Assembly: GCA_030706735.1 (NCBI GenBank)
Contig: JAUZNZ010000027.1
Location: forward strand, 1 to 64,000
Source of the DNA: Bacteroidota bacterium
GTDB lineage: Bacteria > Bacteroidota > Bacteroidia > Chitinophagales > Chitinophagaceae
Direction of reading: 5' to 3'
Length of the DNA: 64,000 bases
This document shows, piece after piece, positions 15,606 through 24,902 of this stretch. The position numbers and the translations under genes were made by a program. The notes beneath the pieces were generated by a model. The model saw only the letters and a list, made by a program, of their open reading frames with translations. It did not search any database and was not told the DNA's origin. Positions within the stretch are counted from its first letter, which is position 1. Each line of letters opens with the position of its first letter.

Positions 15606-17442
15606 TATTAAATACATGGTTGATCTACAAGGGGAAGGGCCGCTGTTAATAAGGATGCTTTTGTGGATAAAAGTGCTTAGCTTTGGTGTATGTCGAAAGA
15701 GGAACGACCGGGACCAAAATTTACGGCATGCTCACATCCTATTCAAACAGTCTGCTTTGACCTTCAAGAAGACCTTCCTTGCGCTGTCCGGCGTGGTCTT
15801 CATCAGCATTCTTGTGTTGAGCGTGCTGACTTTTCAATATAATAAGGCCAATGAAAATACGTCCTTCTGGGTCCGCCACACGCTGACCGTCCTGGATCAA
15901 ACGGAGCAGCTCATTTCCATGGTCGAGCAAGATGGATCCAGCGGCCTTTCGCCCGATGCGCAATCCGGTATACAACGGTTAAAAGAGCTGACCGGAGATA
16001 ATCCGTTGCAGCAATCCCGGATTGACTCTTTGGCGTTCTTTTTCGGCCGGCTGGCGGAATCCCCCCAATATCTATCCCGCTCAAGGATCTTGCTGGACAA
16101 GATCCGCCAGGAAGAGAACGGACTATTGGCCGTACGGGAGGCGAGTAATTCCTCCAGCAGGCATTTGCTAAGAAATGCCGTGATGCTCTTGCTTGGATCT
16201 ACCTTCCTTCTTCTGGTCGCGCTCTTTGTCATCCTCCTTTATCATTTGAACCGGAGAAAGAAGGCTGAAAAAAGATTGGATGAAGCGGAAGAGCGATTGG
16301 GTGTGATCCTTCGAAATGTAAAGGACCATGCTATTTTCATGATCGATCCCGGGGGCCGGGTCATGAGCTGGAATAAGGGCGCCGAGGCTATCAAGGGATA
16401 TGCTGAACAGGAAGTGATCGGCAAACCTATTTCTATTTTTTATACGGAGGAAGGGAACCGGAATGGGGAACCTGCGCATAATTTGCGCAAGGCCGCTGAA
16501 GAGGGCCACTTCGAGACGGTGGGGTTGCGCAGGCGAAAAGACGGCTCGGAATTCTGGGCCGCGGTATATTTGACCGCCCTGTATGATGATGACGGAAAAT
16601 TGAAGGGTTTTGCCAAGATCACACGGGACATCACGGAACAAAAAAGGGCTGAGGACGAAATGACCAGGGGGCTATCGCGTGAAAAAGAGTTGAACGAGAT
16701 GAAGTCCCGCTTCGTCAGCCTGGCCTCCCATGAATTCAAAACGCCGTTAAGCGTCATTCTTTCATCCGCTTCACTAATAGAAAAATATCAGTTGCCGGGC
16801 ACGGAAGAAAGACGGAAGAGGCATGTGCAGCGGATCAAATCCAACGTGAGCAACCTCACCCAGATCCTGAATGACTTCCTGTCGATCGAAAAGCTGGAAG
16901 GGGGGTTGGTGAATAATGCGCCGGCCATGATGGACTTCCCCGATTTCGTCAGAGAGATCATACAGGACCTGCATGAGGCGTGCAAGGCGGGGCAAGAGAT
17001 AGACCTGCGGATCAGCGGTCGGCCTGAAAAGATCTTTGTGGATGCGCACCTGCTACGCAATGTCCTCATCAACCTGCTTTCCAATGCGATCAAATATTCT
17101 CCGGAAAACAGCGTCGTCCGATTCCATATCAGCTTTGAACCCAGGTGTCTGACCTTTACGGTCGCCGACGATGGCATTGGCATCCCGCTCGCCGACCAGG
17201 AACATTTGTTCGACCGGTATTTCCGGGCGAGCAATACCAGCGGCATTTCCGGAACCGGCCTGGGTTTGAGCATTGTGAAGAAGTACCTGGAGATACTCGG
17301 GGGCAGCATTTATATGAAGAGCGCTCCGGGTGAGGGTACCCACTTTACGGTTATTTTGCCTTTAGCAGAGCCGCCGGAAAAAGATCATCCGAGCCAGCAA
17401 CCGGCGCAGCAACCTTCGATGGAACCGCATTTCCGCCCATGA
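15592..17442 (+). CDS. PAS-domain sensor histidine kinase
   Basis: Up to 616 residues; the start is uncertain because the first about 50 residues are poorly supported and a TAGCTTTG promoter-like element lies inside at 15678. A membrane helix (LALSGVVFISILVLSVL) near 65-82 and another near 200-220 bracket a periplasmic region. A PAS domain (IFMIDPGGRVMSWNKGAEAI) covers about 235-350, then the H-box SLASHEFKTPLSV and an ATPase domain with GTGLGLSIVKKYL. No response regulator is adjacent. Its PAS and H-box are close copies of those at 32297-33619. The 3' end overlaps PfkB by 92 bp. Confidence 0.85.
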   Translation: MIVITIKYMVDLQGEGPLLIRMLLWIKVLSFGVCRKRNDRDQNLRHAHILFKQSALTFKKTFLALSGVVFISILVLSVLTFQYNKANENTSFWVRHTLTVLDQTEQLISMVEQDGSSGLSPDAQSGIQRLKELTGDNPLQQSRIDSLAFFFGRLAESPQYLSRSRILLDKIRQEENGLLAVREASNSSSRHLLRNAVMLLLGSTFLLLVALFVILLYHLNRRKKAEKRLDEAEERLGVILRNVKDHAIFMIDPGGRVMSWNKGAEAIKGYAEQEVIGKPISIFYTEEGNRNGEPAHNLRKAAEEGHFETVGLRRRKDGSEFWAAVYLTALYDDDGKLKGFAKITRDITEQKRAEDEMTRGLSREKELNEMKSRFVSLASHEFKTPLSVILSSASLIEKYQLPGTEERRKRHVQRIKSNVSNLTQILNDFLSIEKLEGGLVNNAPAMMDFPDFVREIIQDLHEACKAGQEIDLRISGRPEKIFVDAHLLRNVLINLLSNAIKYSPENSVVRFHISFEPRCLTFTVADDGIGIPLADQEHLFDRYFRASNTSGISGTGLGLSIVKKYLEILGGSIYMKSAPGEGTHFTVILPLAEPPEKDHPSQQPAQQPSMEPHFRP

Positions 17443-18385
17443 GCCGGTCGACGTCCGCGGGGTAACAAAGACTGGTGCCGGGATTGATGGTCGCCGCGGC
17501 TCCGCAGGCACAACCATATTCAACGGCGTCTTTCAACTCTCTACCCAACGACAGGCTCCAAACGATCCCTGCCACCATGCTATCCCCCGCGCCGACCGAA
17601 CTGATCGAACGAACGTAGGGCGCCGGAATGCGGACCGTCCTCCCTTTCGTGGCCAGCAACGCGCCGGCTGCGCCGAGAGACACCACCATGACCTCGCAAT
17701 GTCCCCCTTCGACCCATTGGCCGGCGAGGGAACCGATCTCGGTCTCCGTAAGGTCCTCCGGCGAGCGCGGCCGGTCCGGCGTGCCGGACCGGCCAGGCAT
17801 TTCCGACAGGGAGATCAATTCCCGGACACTGGGTTTGATCAGGTATACGCCTGCGGAAAGAGCGCAACGCAGGGCCTCTCCGGAACTATCCACGACCATC
17901 CTGATGCCTTTGCGGGCGCTCTGTGCGGCCAATTGCCTTAGCACGTCTGTCGAAAGGCCGGGAGGGAAACTGCCGCTGATCACCAGGAACTTCAGGTCCT
18001 CCTCCCGGTCGATGATCTCAGGCAGCCGGCTTACGGCCTTGTTGTCAATCGTCGGGCCGGGCATGATGAACCGGTATTGTTTCCCGCTTGAATTGTCCAT
18101 GACGGTCAGATCCTCTCTAACCGTCGCATCGGATTCCAGGACGAGGCACCGAATGCCTTCTGCCTGCAGCATTTGGGTCAATTGCCGGCCGTTGTCGCCA
18201 CTGGCCAGGTAGACTGCAGTGGGATCGCCGCCCAGCCTCCTGATGACGCGCGCTACGTTGATGCCGCCGCCTCCGGGCTGGCGGAATGGCGTCGAACAGC
18301 GCAATTTACTATCAGGCCGGATACCCGCGACGGTTGTATTCACGTCGATACAGGGATTGAACGTGATCGTTACGATAGAGGACAT
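17351..18385 (-). CDS. PfkB-family hexose-phosphate kinase
   Basis: 344 residues from the ATG at 18385 (the ORF-track start is GTG). The beginning VTITFNPCIDVNTTV and the motifs GGGGINVARVIRRLGG and SVGAGDSMVAGIVW identify the 1-phosphofructokinase/6-phosphofructokinase-2 branch of PfkB; the Asp in GAGD is the catalytic base. It phosphorylates a sugar phosphate in central metabolism. A PfkB next to Usp genes also occurs in the mycobacterial DosR regulon (Rv2029c by Rv2028c). The C-terminus overlaps the convergent kinase gene by 92 bp. Its promoter is shared with the divergent export operon. Confidence 0.85.
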   Translation of the reverse strand: MSSIVTITFNPCIDVNTTVAGIRPDSKLRCSTPFRQPGGGGINVARVIRRLGGDPTAVYLASGDNGRQLTQMLQAEGIRCLVLESDATVREDLTVMDNSSGKQYRFIMPGPTIDNKAVSRLPEIIDREEDLKFLVISGSFPPGLSTDVLRQLAAQSARKGIRMVVDSSGEALRCALSAGVYLIKPSVRELISLSEMPGRSGTPDRPRSPEDLTETEIGSLAGQWVEGGHCEVMVVSLGAAGALLATKGRTVRIPAPYVRSISSVGAGDSMVAGIVWSLSLGRELKDAVEYGCACGAAATINPGTSLCYPADVDRLMGGNAVPSKVAAPVAGSDDLFPAALLKAK

Positions 18386-18401
18386 GTCCACTTCATTTCA
18401 G

Positions 18402-18498
18402 GCAATTTACTCAGGCCCCGGGCGGCGTTGCATGAAGTTTATCATTTGGCGGCTTGATCCGGGTCATGGAAGTGGATAGGTGTCCCGGTCTAATTTCG
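18402..18498. promoter_or_regulatory. divergent promoter sharing two FNR/CRP-like sites
   Basis: ATGAAGTTTATCAT (18432-18445) and TTGATCCGGGTCAT (18454-18467), centred 22 bp apart. Minus side (PfkB): TAAATTGC with T at 18409, 29.5 bp from its proximal site. Plus side (TolC): TAATTTCG with T at 18491, 30.5 bp from its site and 13 bp before the ATG at 18504. Confidence 0.75.
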
Positions 18499-18503
18499 TT
18501 GGC

Positions 18504-19778
18504 ATGAACAGGGTCGCAAGCATTGGGTTCGTGCTATGCCTCATGAGTTGGCATGCTGTGGCAGGCCAGAGCGGGGCGTTAACGATCATGGAATGCTATC
18601 ATCTGGCGCGGCTGCATTACCCGGCAAGCAAACAGCGGGACCTGATCAAGCAATCAGCGGAATATACCCTCGAAAATGCGGGGCGCGGATACCTGCCGCA
18701 ATTAAGTTTTGGCGGCCAGGCCACCCTGCAATCCGACGTAACCCATTTTCCGTTCAAGATCCCCATCACCGGTTTCAGCCTGCCTGATTACAGCAAGGAT
18801 CAATATAAGGTATATGGGGAGATCGACCAGACCCTGTATGACGGAGGGTTGATCCGCATTCAGAAAAGAATGGCCAGGGTCAACGGGGATATCCAGGAAA
18901 AGAACCTTGATGTGGAGTTGTATGCCTTGTATGACCGGGTGAACCAGTTATACTTCGGGATCCTGACGATCGACGAGCAACTAGTTCAAAACGAGTTGCT
19001 GCAGAAGGACATTCTCAATGGAATAGAAAAAGTGAGGGCGCAGGTCAACAACGGACTGGCTTATGCCAGCAGCGTGAATGAGCTCGAGGCGCAGTTATTG
19101 CAAGCGGGTCAGGCCAGAACGGAACTGCGGTCGGCTCGCAAGGCCTGGCTCGATATGCTGGGGCTGTTCATCGGCCGGGAATTGCCGGAGGACAGTTGGC
19201 TTGTACGACCGCCCGACCCCACACTCACAGACAGCGTCAGCCGGCCTGAGCTCGCCTTATTCGAATACCAGAAGCGAAGCTTCGCCCTGCAGGATGACCT
19301 GGCCGCCGCGCAATTGCGGCCAAAACTGGGTTTATTCGCGCAAGGCGGTTATGGACGTCCGGGCATGAACATGTTGAGCAATGACTTTGCCCTCTACTCC
19401 ATCGGCGGTCTGCGCATGACCTGGAACCTGGGGGGACTTTACACGTTGAAAAATCAGCAACGGCTTTCCGAACTGGGCCGGAGGAGCCTGGATGTGCAAA
19501 AAGAAACCTTCTTATTCAATATACAAGCAAGCCGGAAGCAGCATCGCGCAGGGATCGCGAAGTTCCTGGAATTATTAAAAACGGACGAGCAGATCATTCA
19601 AAAACGGGTTTCCGTGAAGAATGCCGCCGGTGCACAATTAGAGAACGGGGTACTGAACGCGCACGACTACCTCACGCAGGTAGATGCCGAAAACCAGGCC
19701 CGTCAGAATGAGATCCTGCACCGCCTGCAATTACTTGCCCTGGAATATGAATATCGTAATCTGACCGGCGCGCAATAA
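18504..19778 (+). CDS. TolC-like outer-membrane efflux protein
   Basis: 424 residues from the ATG at 18504; the ORF-track start at 18480 is a GTG overlapping the -7 element. A signal peptide (IGFVLCLMSWHAVAG) precedes an outer-membrane efflux domain with long amphipathic helices and repeats of the TolC type (LTIMECYHLARLHYPASKQ). It forms the exit duct for a tripartite exporter. It heads a six-gene operon with a membrane-fusion protein, two ABC ATPases and two permeases, with short spacers. Confidence 0.9.
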   Translation: MNRVASIGFVLCLMSWHAVAGQSGALTIMECYHLARLHYPASKQRDLIKQSAEYTLENAGRGYLPQLSFGGQATLQSDVTHFPFKIPITGFSLPDYSKDQYKVYGEIDQTLYDGGLIRIQKRMARVNGDIQEKNLDVELYALYDRVNQLYFGILTIDEQLVQNELLQKDILNGIEKVRAQVNNGLAYASSVNELEAQLLQAGQARTELRSARKAWLDMLGLFIGRELPEDSWLVRPPDPTLTDSVSRPELALFEYQKRSFALQDDLAAAQLRPKLGLFAQGGYGRPGMNMLSNDFALYSIGGLRMTWNLGGLYTLKNQQRLSELGRRSLDVQKETFLFNIQASRKQHRAGIAKFLELLKTDEQIIQKRVSVKNAAGAQLENGVLNAHDYLTQVDAENQARQNEILHRLQLLALEYEYRNLTGAQ

Positions 19779-19790
19779 ATTATTATATAT

Positions 19791-20732
19791 ATGAGAACAG
19801 GTTGTGCCATGCTGATCACCCTATTTGTTGTCACCGTCACGGGCTGCCGGTCGCACCGGCATGCCTTCGATGCCGAAGGGGTCTTCGAGGCCGATGAGGT
19901 CATCGTATCCTCGGAGGTTGCCGGGAAGATCTTATCGCTTTCTCTGGACGAGGGATCCCAACTGGGCAAGGATAGCGTGGTGGCTATTATTGACTCCATA
20001 CCGCTCGCCTTGCAACGGTCCCAGGTGGAAGCCACGATACAATCGCTGGGGCGGAAAACGCTTGACGTAACGCCGCAGGTGACCATGCTGCGGGAGCAGA
20101 TCGCGGCGCAGCACATTCAATTGTCGAACCTGCTGAAAGAAAAGGCCAGGACCGAGCGGTTGATCAAGGCCGATGCCGCGGCCACCAAACAATTGGACGA
20201 CTACAATGTCCAAATAGAGGTCTTACGAAAACAGATCGACGTGACCGAACAACAGATCCGTGTCCAGCAAACGGCCGTCGGCACACAGAATAGTACGGTG
20301 ATGAGCGAATCCAAACCGCTGCGGCAGGCCGTTGCGCAGATCGACGACCAGTTAAAGAGGACCCGGGTGGTGAATCCGGTCAGCGGCATCGTACTGACCA
20401 AATATGCGATGGCCGGGGAGGTCACTACCGCAGGGAGGGCGTTATACAAGATCGCGGACCTATCCGTCATCACCCTGAGGGTTTATGTTACCGGAACGCA
20501 ACTGGCCGCGCTAAAGATCGACCAGGGCGTACGGGTATTTGTCGATGACGGGGCGGATACCTATAAGGAATACCCCGGGACCATCACGGTCATCTCCGAC
20601 AAGGCCGAATTCACACCAAAGACCATTCAGACCAAAGAAGAACGCGCCAACCTGGTCTATGCGGTAAAGATCCATGTGAAGAATGACGGTTTCATCAAGA
20701 TCGGTATGTATGGAGAGGTCCTGTTTAAATGA
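19791..20732 (+). CDS. HlyD-family membrane-fusion lipoprotein
   Basis: A 313-residue periplasmic adaptor. The N-terminal lipobox VTGC anchors it, followed by EADEVIVSSEVAGKILSL, the lipoyl-like half typical of HlyD/YbhG proteins. The middle (about 90-180) is a helical hairpin rich in Gln/Leu, then VVNPVSGIVLTKYAMAGE closes the lipoyl domain. It links the inner-membrane ABC permeases to the TolC-like duct encoded just upstream. Confidence 0.9.
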   Translation: MRTGCAMLITLFVVTVTGCRSHRHAFDAEGVFEADEVIVSSEVAGKILSLSLDEGSQLGKDSVVAIIDSIPLALQRSQVEATIQSLGRKTLDVTPQVTMLREQIAAQHIQLSNLLKEKARTERLIKADAAATKQLDDYNVQIEVLRKQIDVTEQQIRVQQTAVGTQNSTVMSESKPLRQAVAQIDDQLKRTRVVNPVSGIVLTKYAMAGEVTTAGRALYKIADLSVITLRVYVTGTQLAALKIDQGVRVFVDDGADTYKEYPGTITVISDKAEFTPKTIQTKEERANLVYAVKIHVKNDGFIKIGMYGEVLFK

Positions 20733-20738
20733 ACAGCT

Positions 20739-21662
20739 ATGGTAAAGCCGGTAATCGTTGAAGAACTCGTTAAGAAATACCGTATGAAAAGGGGCGAGGT
20801 GAAAGCCCTGAACGGCATCTCCTTCAGCGTGGAGAAAGGGGAAGTGTTTGGCATCATCGGTCCGGACGGCGCCGGCAAGACCTCCCTGTTCCGGATCCTG
20901 AACACCTTATTGCTGGCGGATCAGGGGCGGGCGACGGTAAATGGGTATGACACGGTGGGGGAATACAAAAAGATCCGGCAGTGCATCGGTTATATGCCCG
21001 GGCGATTCTCTTTGTACCAGGACCTTTCGGTTCGGGAGAACCTGGAATTCTTTGCCGCGATCTTCAATGCCGATATCCAGGAAAACTATCTGCTGATCAA
21101 AGACATATACACGCAGATCGAGCCCTTCCGCGACCGGCGGGCGGGACAGTTATCCGGAGGCATGAAACAGAAGCTTGCGTTGTGTTGCGCGCTGATCCAT
21201 CAGCCGGAGATCCTGTTCCTGGATGAACCTACTACGGGGGTGGACGCCGTCTCGAGGAAGGAATTCTGGGAGATGCTCCATCGGCTCAAGGAACGGGGCA
21301 TCACGATCCTCGTCTCCACGTCCTATATGGATGAGGCTGGTTTGTGCGACCGGGTAGCCCTGCTTCAAAAGGGGAATATCCTATCGATCGATACGCCGGA
21401 AGGGATCAGGGGTCGATTCGGGAAAGCGGTTTGGGCGGTCAGGGCTTCGGAGATGTTCCGTTTACTGAATGAGTTGAAAGGCGATCCGTCAGTCGAGAGC
21501 TGCTATCCCTTCGGGCAATATCATCATGTCGTGCTCAAGGCGCCCCTGGCGGGGGAAACGGACCTGCGCGGGATAATGGATCGCGAAAGGTATGCGGAAG
21601 CCGAAGTCAGGCCTATATCGCCGACGATCGAAGATTGCTTTATGGCGTTGATGAAAGAATAG
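20739..21662 (+). CDS. ABC transporter ATP-binding protein (exporter)
   Basis: A 307-residue ATPase. Walker A is GPDGAGKT, the signature is LSGGMKQKLALCCALIHQPE and Walker B is ILFLDEPTTGVD. A C-terminal extension of about 80 residues resembles those of drug-export ATPases. With the next gene it corresponds to the two halves of E. coli YbhF, which is one fused protein. It energises the permeases at 22446 and 23549. Confidence 0.92.
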   Translation: MVKPVIVEELVKKYRMKRGEVKALNGISFSVEKGEVFGIIGPDGAGKTSLFRILNTLLLADQGRATVNGYDTVGEYKKIRQCIGYMPGRFSLYQDLSVRENLEFFAAIFNADIQENYLLIKDIYTQIEPFRDRRAGQLSGGMKQKLALCCALIHQPEILFLDEPTTGVDAVSRKEFWEMLHRLKERGITILVSTSYMDEAGLCDRVALLQKGNILSIDTPEGIRGRFGKAVWAVRASEMFRLLNELKGDPSVESCYPFGQYHHVVLKAPLAGETDLRGIMDRERYAEAEVRPISPTIEDCFMALMKE

Positions 21663-21684
21663 TTGATGAAAGAATACCTGCATT

Positions 21685-22431
21685 ATGGAAAACGAAATGG
21701 TCATCACGGCAAGGGACCTGACGAAACGCTTCGGCGCCTTCGTGGCAGTGGACGCGATCTCCTTCGAGGTCAGGAAGGGTGAGATCTTCGGATTTCTCGG
21801 CGCCAACGGGGCGGGCAAGACGACGGCCATGCGGATGTTGTGCGGGCTGTCCCTGCCCAGTTCAGGGCAGGCGACCGTGGCCGGGTACGATGTATACCGG
21901 CAAACGGAACAGATCAAGCGGAGCATCGGATACATGAGCCAGAAATTCTCGCTTTATGAGGATCTGACCGTACGGGAGAATATCCGTTTCTATGCCGGCA
22001 TTTACCAGCTCAGCGACGCCCGGATCAGGGAAAAGACCGCGAAACTGCTGCAGCAACTGCATATGGAGGAACAGGAGAAAAGCCTGGTTCGTTCGCTGCC
22101 TTTGGGATGGAAGCAGAAACTGGCCTTTGCCATCGCCATCGTGCATGATCCGGCCATCGTATTCCTCGATGAGCCCACGGGCGGGGTAGACCCGATGATG
22201 AGAAAGGAATTCTGGAGTACTATTTATGAAGCCTCGGACAGGGGCATTACCATTTTTGTGACCACGCACTATATGGATGAGGCCGAATATTGTCACCGTG
22301 TGTCCATTATGGTGGATGGGCGGATCGAGGCGTTGGACAGTCCGGGGCGGCTGATGAAGCGATATGCAGCGGGATCCATGGACGACGTATTCCTCCAACT
22401 GGCGAGGAAGGCCAGCAGGACGGGAGCATAA
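21685..22431 (+). CDS. ABC transporter ATP-binding protein with atypical signature
   Basis: A 248-residue ATPase. Walker A GANGAGKT and Walker B IVFLDEPTGGVD are normal, but the signature position reads LPLGWKQKL instead of LSGGQ. The opposite subunit keeps a good signature, so the heterodimer would have one degenerate and one consensus ATP site, an asymmetry known in several ABC exporters. The gene starts 22 bp after its partner and lies in the same operon. Confidence 0.9.
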   Translation: MENEMVITARDLTKRFGAFVAVDAISFEVRKGEIFGFLGANGAGKTTAMRMLCGLSLPSSGQATVAGYDVYRQTEQIKRSIGYMSQKFSLYEDLTVRENIRFYAGIYQLSDARIREKTAKLLQQLHMEEQEKSLVRSLPLGWKQKLAFAIAIVHDPAIVFLDEPTGGVDPMMRKEFWSTIYEASDRGITIFVTTHYMDEAEYCHRVSIMVDGRIEALDSPGRLMKRYAAGSMDDVFLQLARKASRTGA

Positions 22432-22445
22432 GATAAACGTAATAC

Positions 22446-23552
22446 ATGAAACAGTTCCTGATCTTCGTACGGAAAGAGTGGTATCATATCTGGCGGGACA
22501 AGCGAACCTTGCTGATCCTGATCGGGATGCCCATCATCCAGATCGTCCTGTATGGATTTGCGCTGACCAACGAGATCAAGAACTCGCGGATCGCGGTGCT
22601 CGACGAATCCCACGATCCGTCTACCCTTGCGCTGATCCAAAAGATCGATGCGAGCCGTTATTTCGAAATAACGCGCATGCTGCATTCTCCCGCGGATGTC
22701 GAGGCTGTATTCCGGCAAGGGAGGACGAGGCTGGTCATCATCTTTCCATTGGGATTTCGGGGAGACCTGCTGCATGGTCATCGTGCCCAGGTGCAATTGG
22801 TCGCGGACGCGTCGGACCCGAATACAGCCAATATGCTCACGAACTATGCCGAAGCCATCATCAATGATTACCAGCAGAGCCTGAACGGGGATCAGGCCCT
22901 TCCCTACCAGATCTCGACCCAGATCCGGATGCTGTACAATCCGGAGTTGAAGGGCGCCTACAATTTCGTGCCGGGCGTCCTGGCCCTGGTCCTCATGTTG
23001 GTCTGCGCCATGATGACCTCCATGTCGATCGTCAGGGAAAAAGAAATGGGCAGCATGGAGGTGATCCTGGTATCGCCCCTCAAGCCATTCCGCATCATTA
23101 TCGCCAAGACCATCCCCTATCTGCTTGTCTCGCTGCTCAATATCGTCTGCATCCTTGTGCTGAGCGTGTATGCCCTGGAGGTACCGATTCGGGGTAGCTT
23201 GTGGTTGCTGATCGGAGAGAGCATGCTGTTCACGATCACGTCCCTGTCGGTCGGGCTATTGATCTCGAATTCAGCGAAGACCCAGCAGACGGCCATGTTC
23301 ACGTCCATGATGAGCCTGTTCCTGCCGACGCTGCTCTTTAGCGGCTTCCTATTCCCGGTGGAGAACATGCCCCTGCCCTTGCGGGTCGTATCGAATGTGG
23401 TACCGGCCAAATGGTATTATATCATCGTGAAATCGGTCATGATCAAGGGGCTTGGGCCGGCGGCCGTGTGGAAGGAAACGCTGATCCTCACCGGTATGAC
23501 CCTGGTCTTGCTGGGCATCAGCATCAGGAACTTTAAAATCAGGCTGGCATGA
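22446..23552 (+). CDS. ABC-2 type permease
   Basis: A 368-residue membrane protein of the YbhR/YhhJ type. A first helix (LLILIGMPIIQIVLYGFAL), a large periplasmic domain (about 40-175), then five helices including VPGVLALVLMLVCAMMTSMS and the conserved REKEMGSMEVILVSPLKP. It pairs with the following permease, overlapping it by 4 bp (ATGA), so the two are translationally coupled. Probable substrates are drugs or lipophilic compounds; the sequence does not tell. Confidence 0.9.
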   Translation: MKQFLIFVRKEWYHIWRDKRTLLILIGMPIIQIVLYGFALTNEIKNSRIAVLDESHDPSTLALIQKIDASRYFEITRMLHSPADVEAVFRQGRTRLVIIFPLGFRGDLLHGHRAQVQLVADASDPNTANMLTNYAEAIINDYQQSLNGDQALPYQISTQIRMLYNPELKGAYNFVPGVLALVLMLVCAMMTSMSIVREKEMGSMEVILVSPLKPFRIIIAKTIPYLLVSLLNIVCILVLSVYALEVPIRGSLWLLIGESMLFTITSLSVGLLISNSAKTQQTAMFTSMMSLFLPTLLFSGFLFPVENMPLPLRVVSNVVPAKWYYIIVKSVMIKGLGPAAVWKETLILTGMTLVLLGISIRNFKIRLA

Positions 23553-24670
23553 GAACCTTAAAATTCTTGTTGGAGAAGGAATTCCTTCAGATCCTGCGCG
23601 ATCCGGCCATCTGGCGGATCCTGTTCGTCATGCCGATCGTACAACTGCTGATCCTGCCCCTTGCGGCGGACTATGAGATCAAGAACATCAATTTAAGCGT
23701 CGTAGACCATGATCATTCGGCTTATTCGACGAGATTGGTGAATAAGATCACGGCTTCCGGCTACTTCAGGATGACCGACTACAGCGCGGGCTATTCCGGT
23801 TCATTGCGGGCGATCGAGCGGGATCGTGCCGACCTGGTCCTGGAGATCCCGCCGCAATTCGAGAAGACCCTGATAAAGGAAAATGGGGCCACCCTCTTCA
23901 TCGGCGTCAATGCCATCAATGGGGTAAAAGCAGGGCTGGGAGGCGCTTATATCCAACGCATCGTCCGTGATTATAACCAGGATGTGCGTGCGCAATGGAT
24001 CCAGTACCCAAGGCTTGACCCGTTGCCGATCATTGACATGCGTTATTCCGATTGGTATAATCCACATATGAATTACCGGTACTTCATGGTACCGGGGATA
24101 TTGGTCATGCTGGTCACGATGATCGGCACTTCCTTTGCGTCGAACAATATCGTCCGGGAGATCGAAATGGGCACGATCGAACAGATCAACGTCAGCCCGA
24201 TCAGGAAGGTGCATTTCATATTGGGCAAGCTTTTCCCATTCATGCTATTGGCCCTGACGGTACTGACCACCGGGCTGGTGATCGCGAGGGTCGTGTATGG
24301 GATCGTACCTGTGGGTCACTATTCCACCATCTATGTCTTCGCCTCGGTCTATCTCCTGGCTGTGCTGGGACTGGGACTACTCTTATCCACTTATGCGCAA
24401 ACCCAGCAGCAATCCATGCTGGTCTCGTCCTTCGTCACGATGATATTCAACCTGCTGAGCGGACTCTATACGCCGATCGAGAGCATGCCGGGATGGGCAC
24501 AGGTGATCACGAGATTCAATCCCGTGTCTTACTTCATACAGGTCATGAGAATGGTGGTGCTGAAAGGCAGCGGTTTGTCGGACATACAGCCACATATACT
24601 GGCCGTACTGGGATTTGCCGTATTCTTTAATGGATGGGCGATCCTCAACTATAAGAAGAGGACGGGCTGA
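23549..24670 (+). CDS. ABC-2 type permease
   Basis: A 373-residue partner permease (YbhS-like), last gene of the export operon. The start overlaps the previous stop. It has the same layout: one N-terminal helix, a long external domain, then five helices, with VREIEMGTIEQINVSPIRK as the coupling segment. The operon architecture (TolC, adaptor, two ATPases, two permeases) indicates a complete envelope-spanning exporter. Confidence 0.9.
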   Translation: MRTLKFLLEKEFLQILRDPAIWRILFVMPIVQLLILPLAADYEIKNINLSVVDHDHSAYSTRLVNKITASGYFRMTDYSAGYSGSLRAIERDRADLVLEIPPQFEKTLIKENGATLFIGVNAINGVKAGLGGAYIQRIVRDYNQDVRAQWIQYPRLDPLPIIDMRYSDWYNPHMNYRYFMVPGILVMLVTMIGTSFASNNIVREIEMGTIEQINVSPIRKVHFILGKLFPFMLLALTVLTTGLVIARVVYGIVPVGHYSTIYVFASVYLLAVLGLGLLLSTYAQTQQQSMLVSSFVTMIFNLLSGLYTPIESMPGWAQVITRFNPVSYFIQVMRMVVLKGSGLSDIQPHILAVLGFAVFFNGWAILNYKKRTG

Positions 24671-24701
24671 GCGGTCAGGACGAGCCGCGGCTGGAGCAAG
24701 G

Positions 24702-24902
24702 TCAGGACTTCCCGGTGTGGAGCCATTTGCGGCTGATGACCGACACGGCGGAGGATAGCGCTTCGCGGGCCAGGCCTGCCGGTTCGAAGTGGCGGCGGAT
24801 CGATCTCCAATCGTCACGAATGTCTTTTTCCAACTCTTCGGCCCGGCGGTGCAGGCGTTTTTGCTCGTTTCGCAGCTGCGACATGCGTTTAATCGTTTTC
24901 AT
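24702..24902 (-). CDS. small basic coiled-coil protein
   Basis: A 66-residue charged protein (MSQLRNEQKRLHRRAEELEKDIRDDW) predicted to form a helix or coiled coil, with no signal peptide. It overlaps the preceding holin-like gene by 14 bp, suggesting coupling, and ends the small minus-strand unit. Function unknown. It may start at the internal ATG at 24884. Confidence 0.6.
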   Translation of the reverse strand: MKTIKRMSQLRNEQKRLHRRAEELEKDIRDDWRSIRRHFEPAGLAREALSSAVSVISRKWLHTGKS

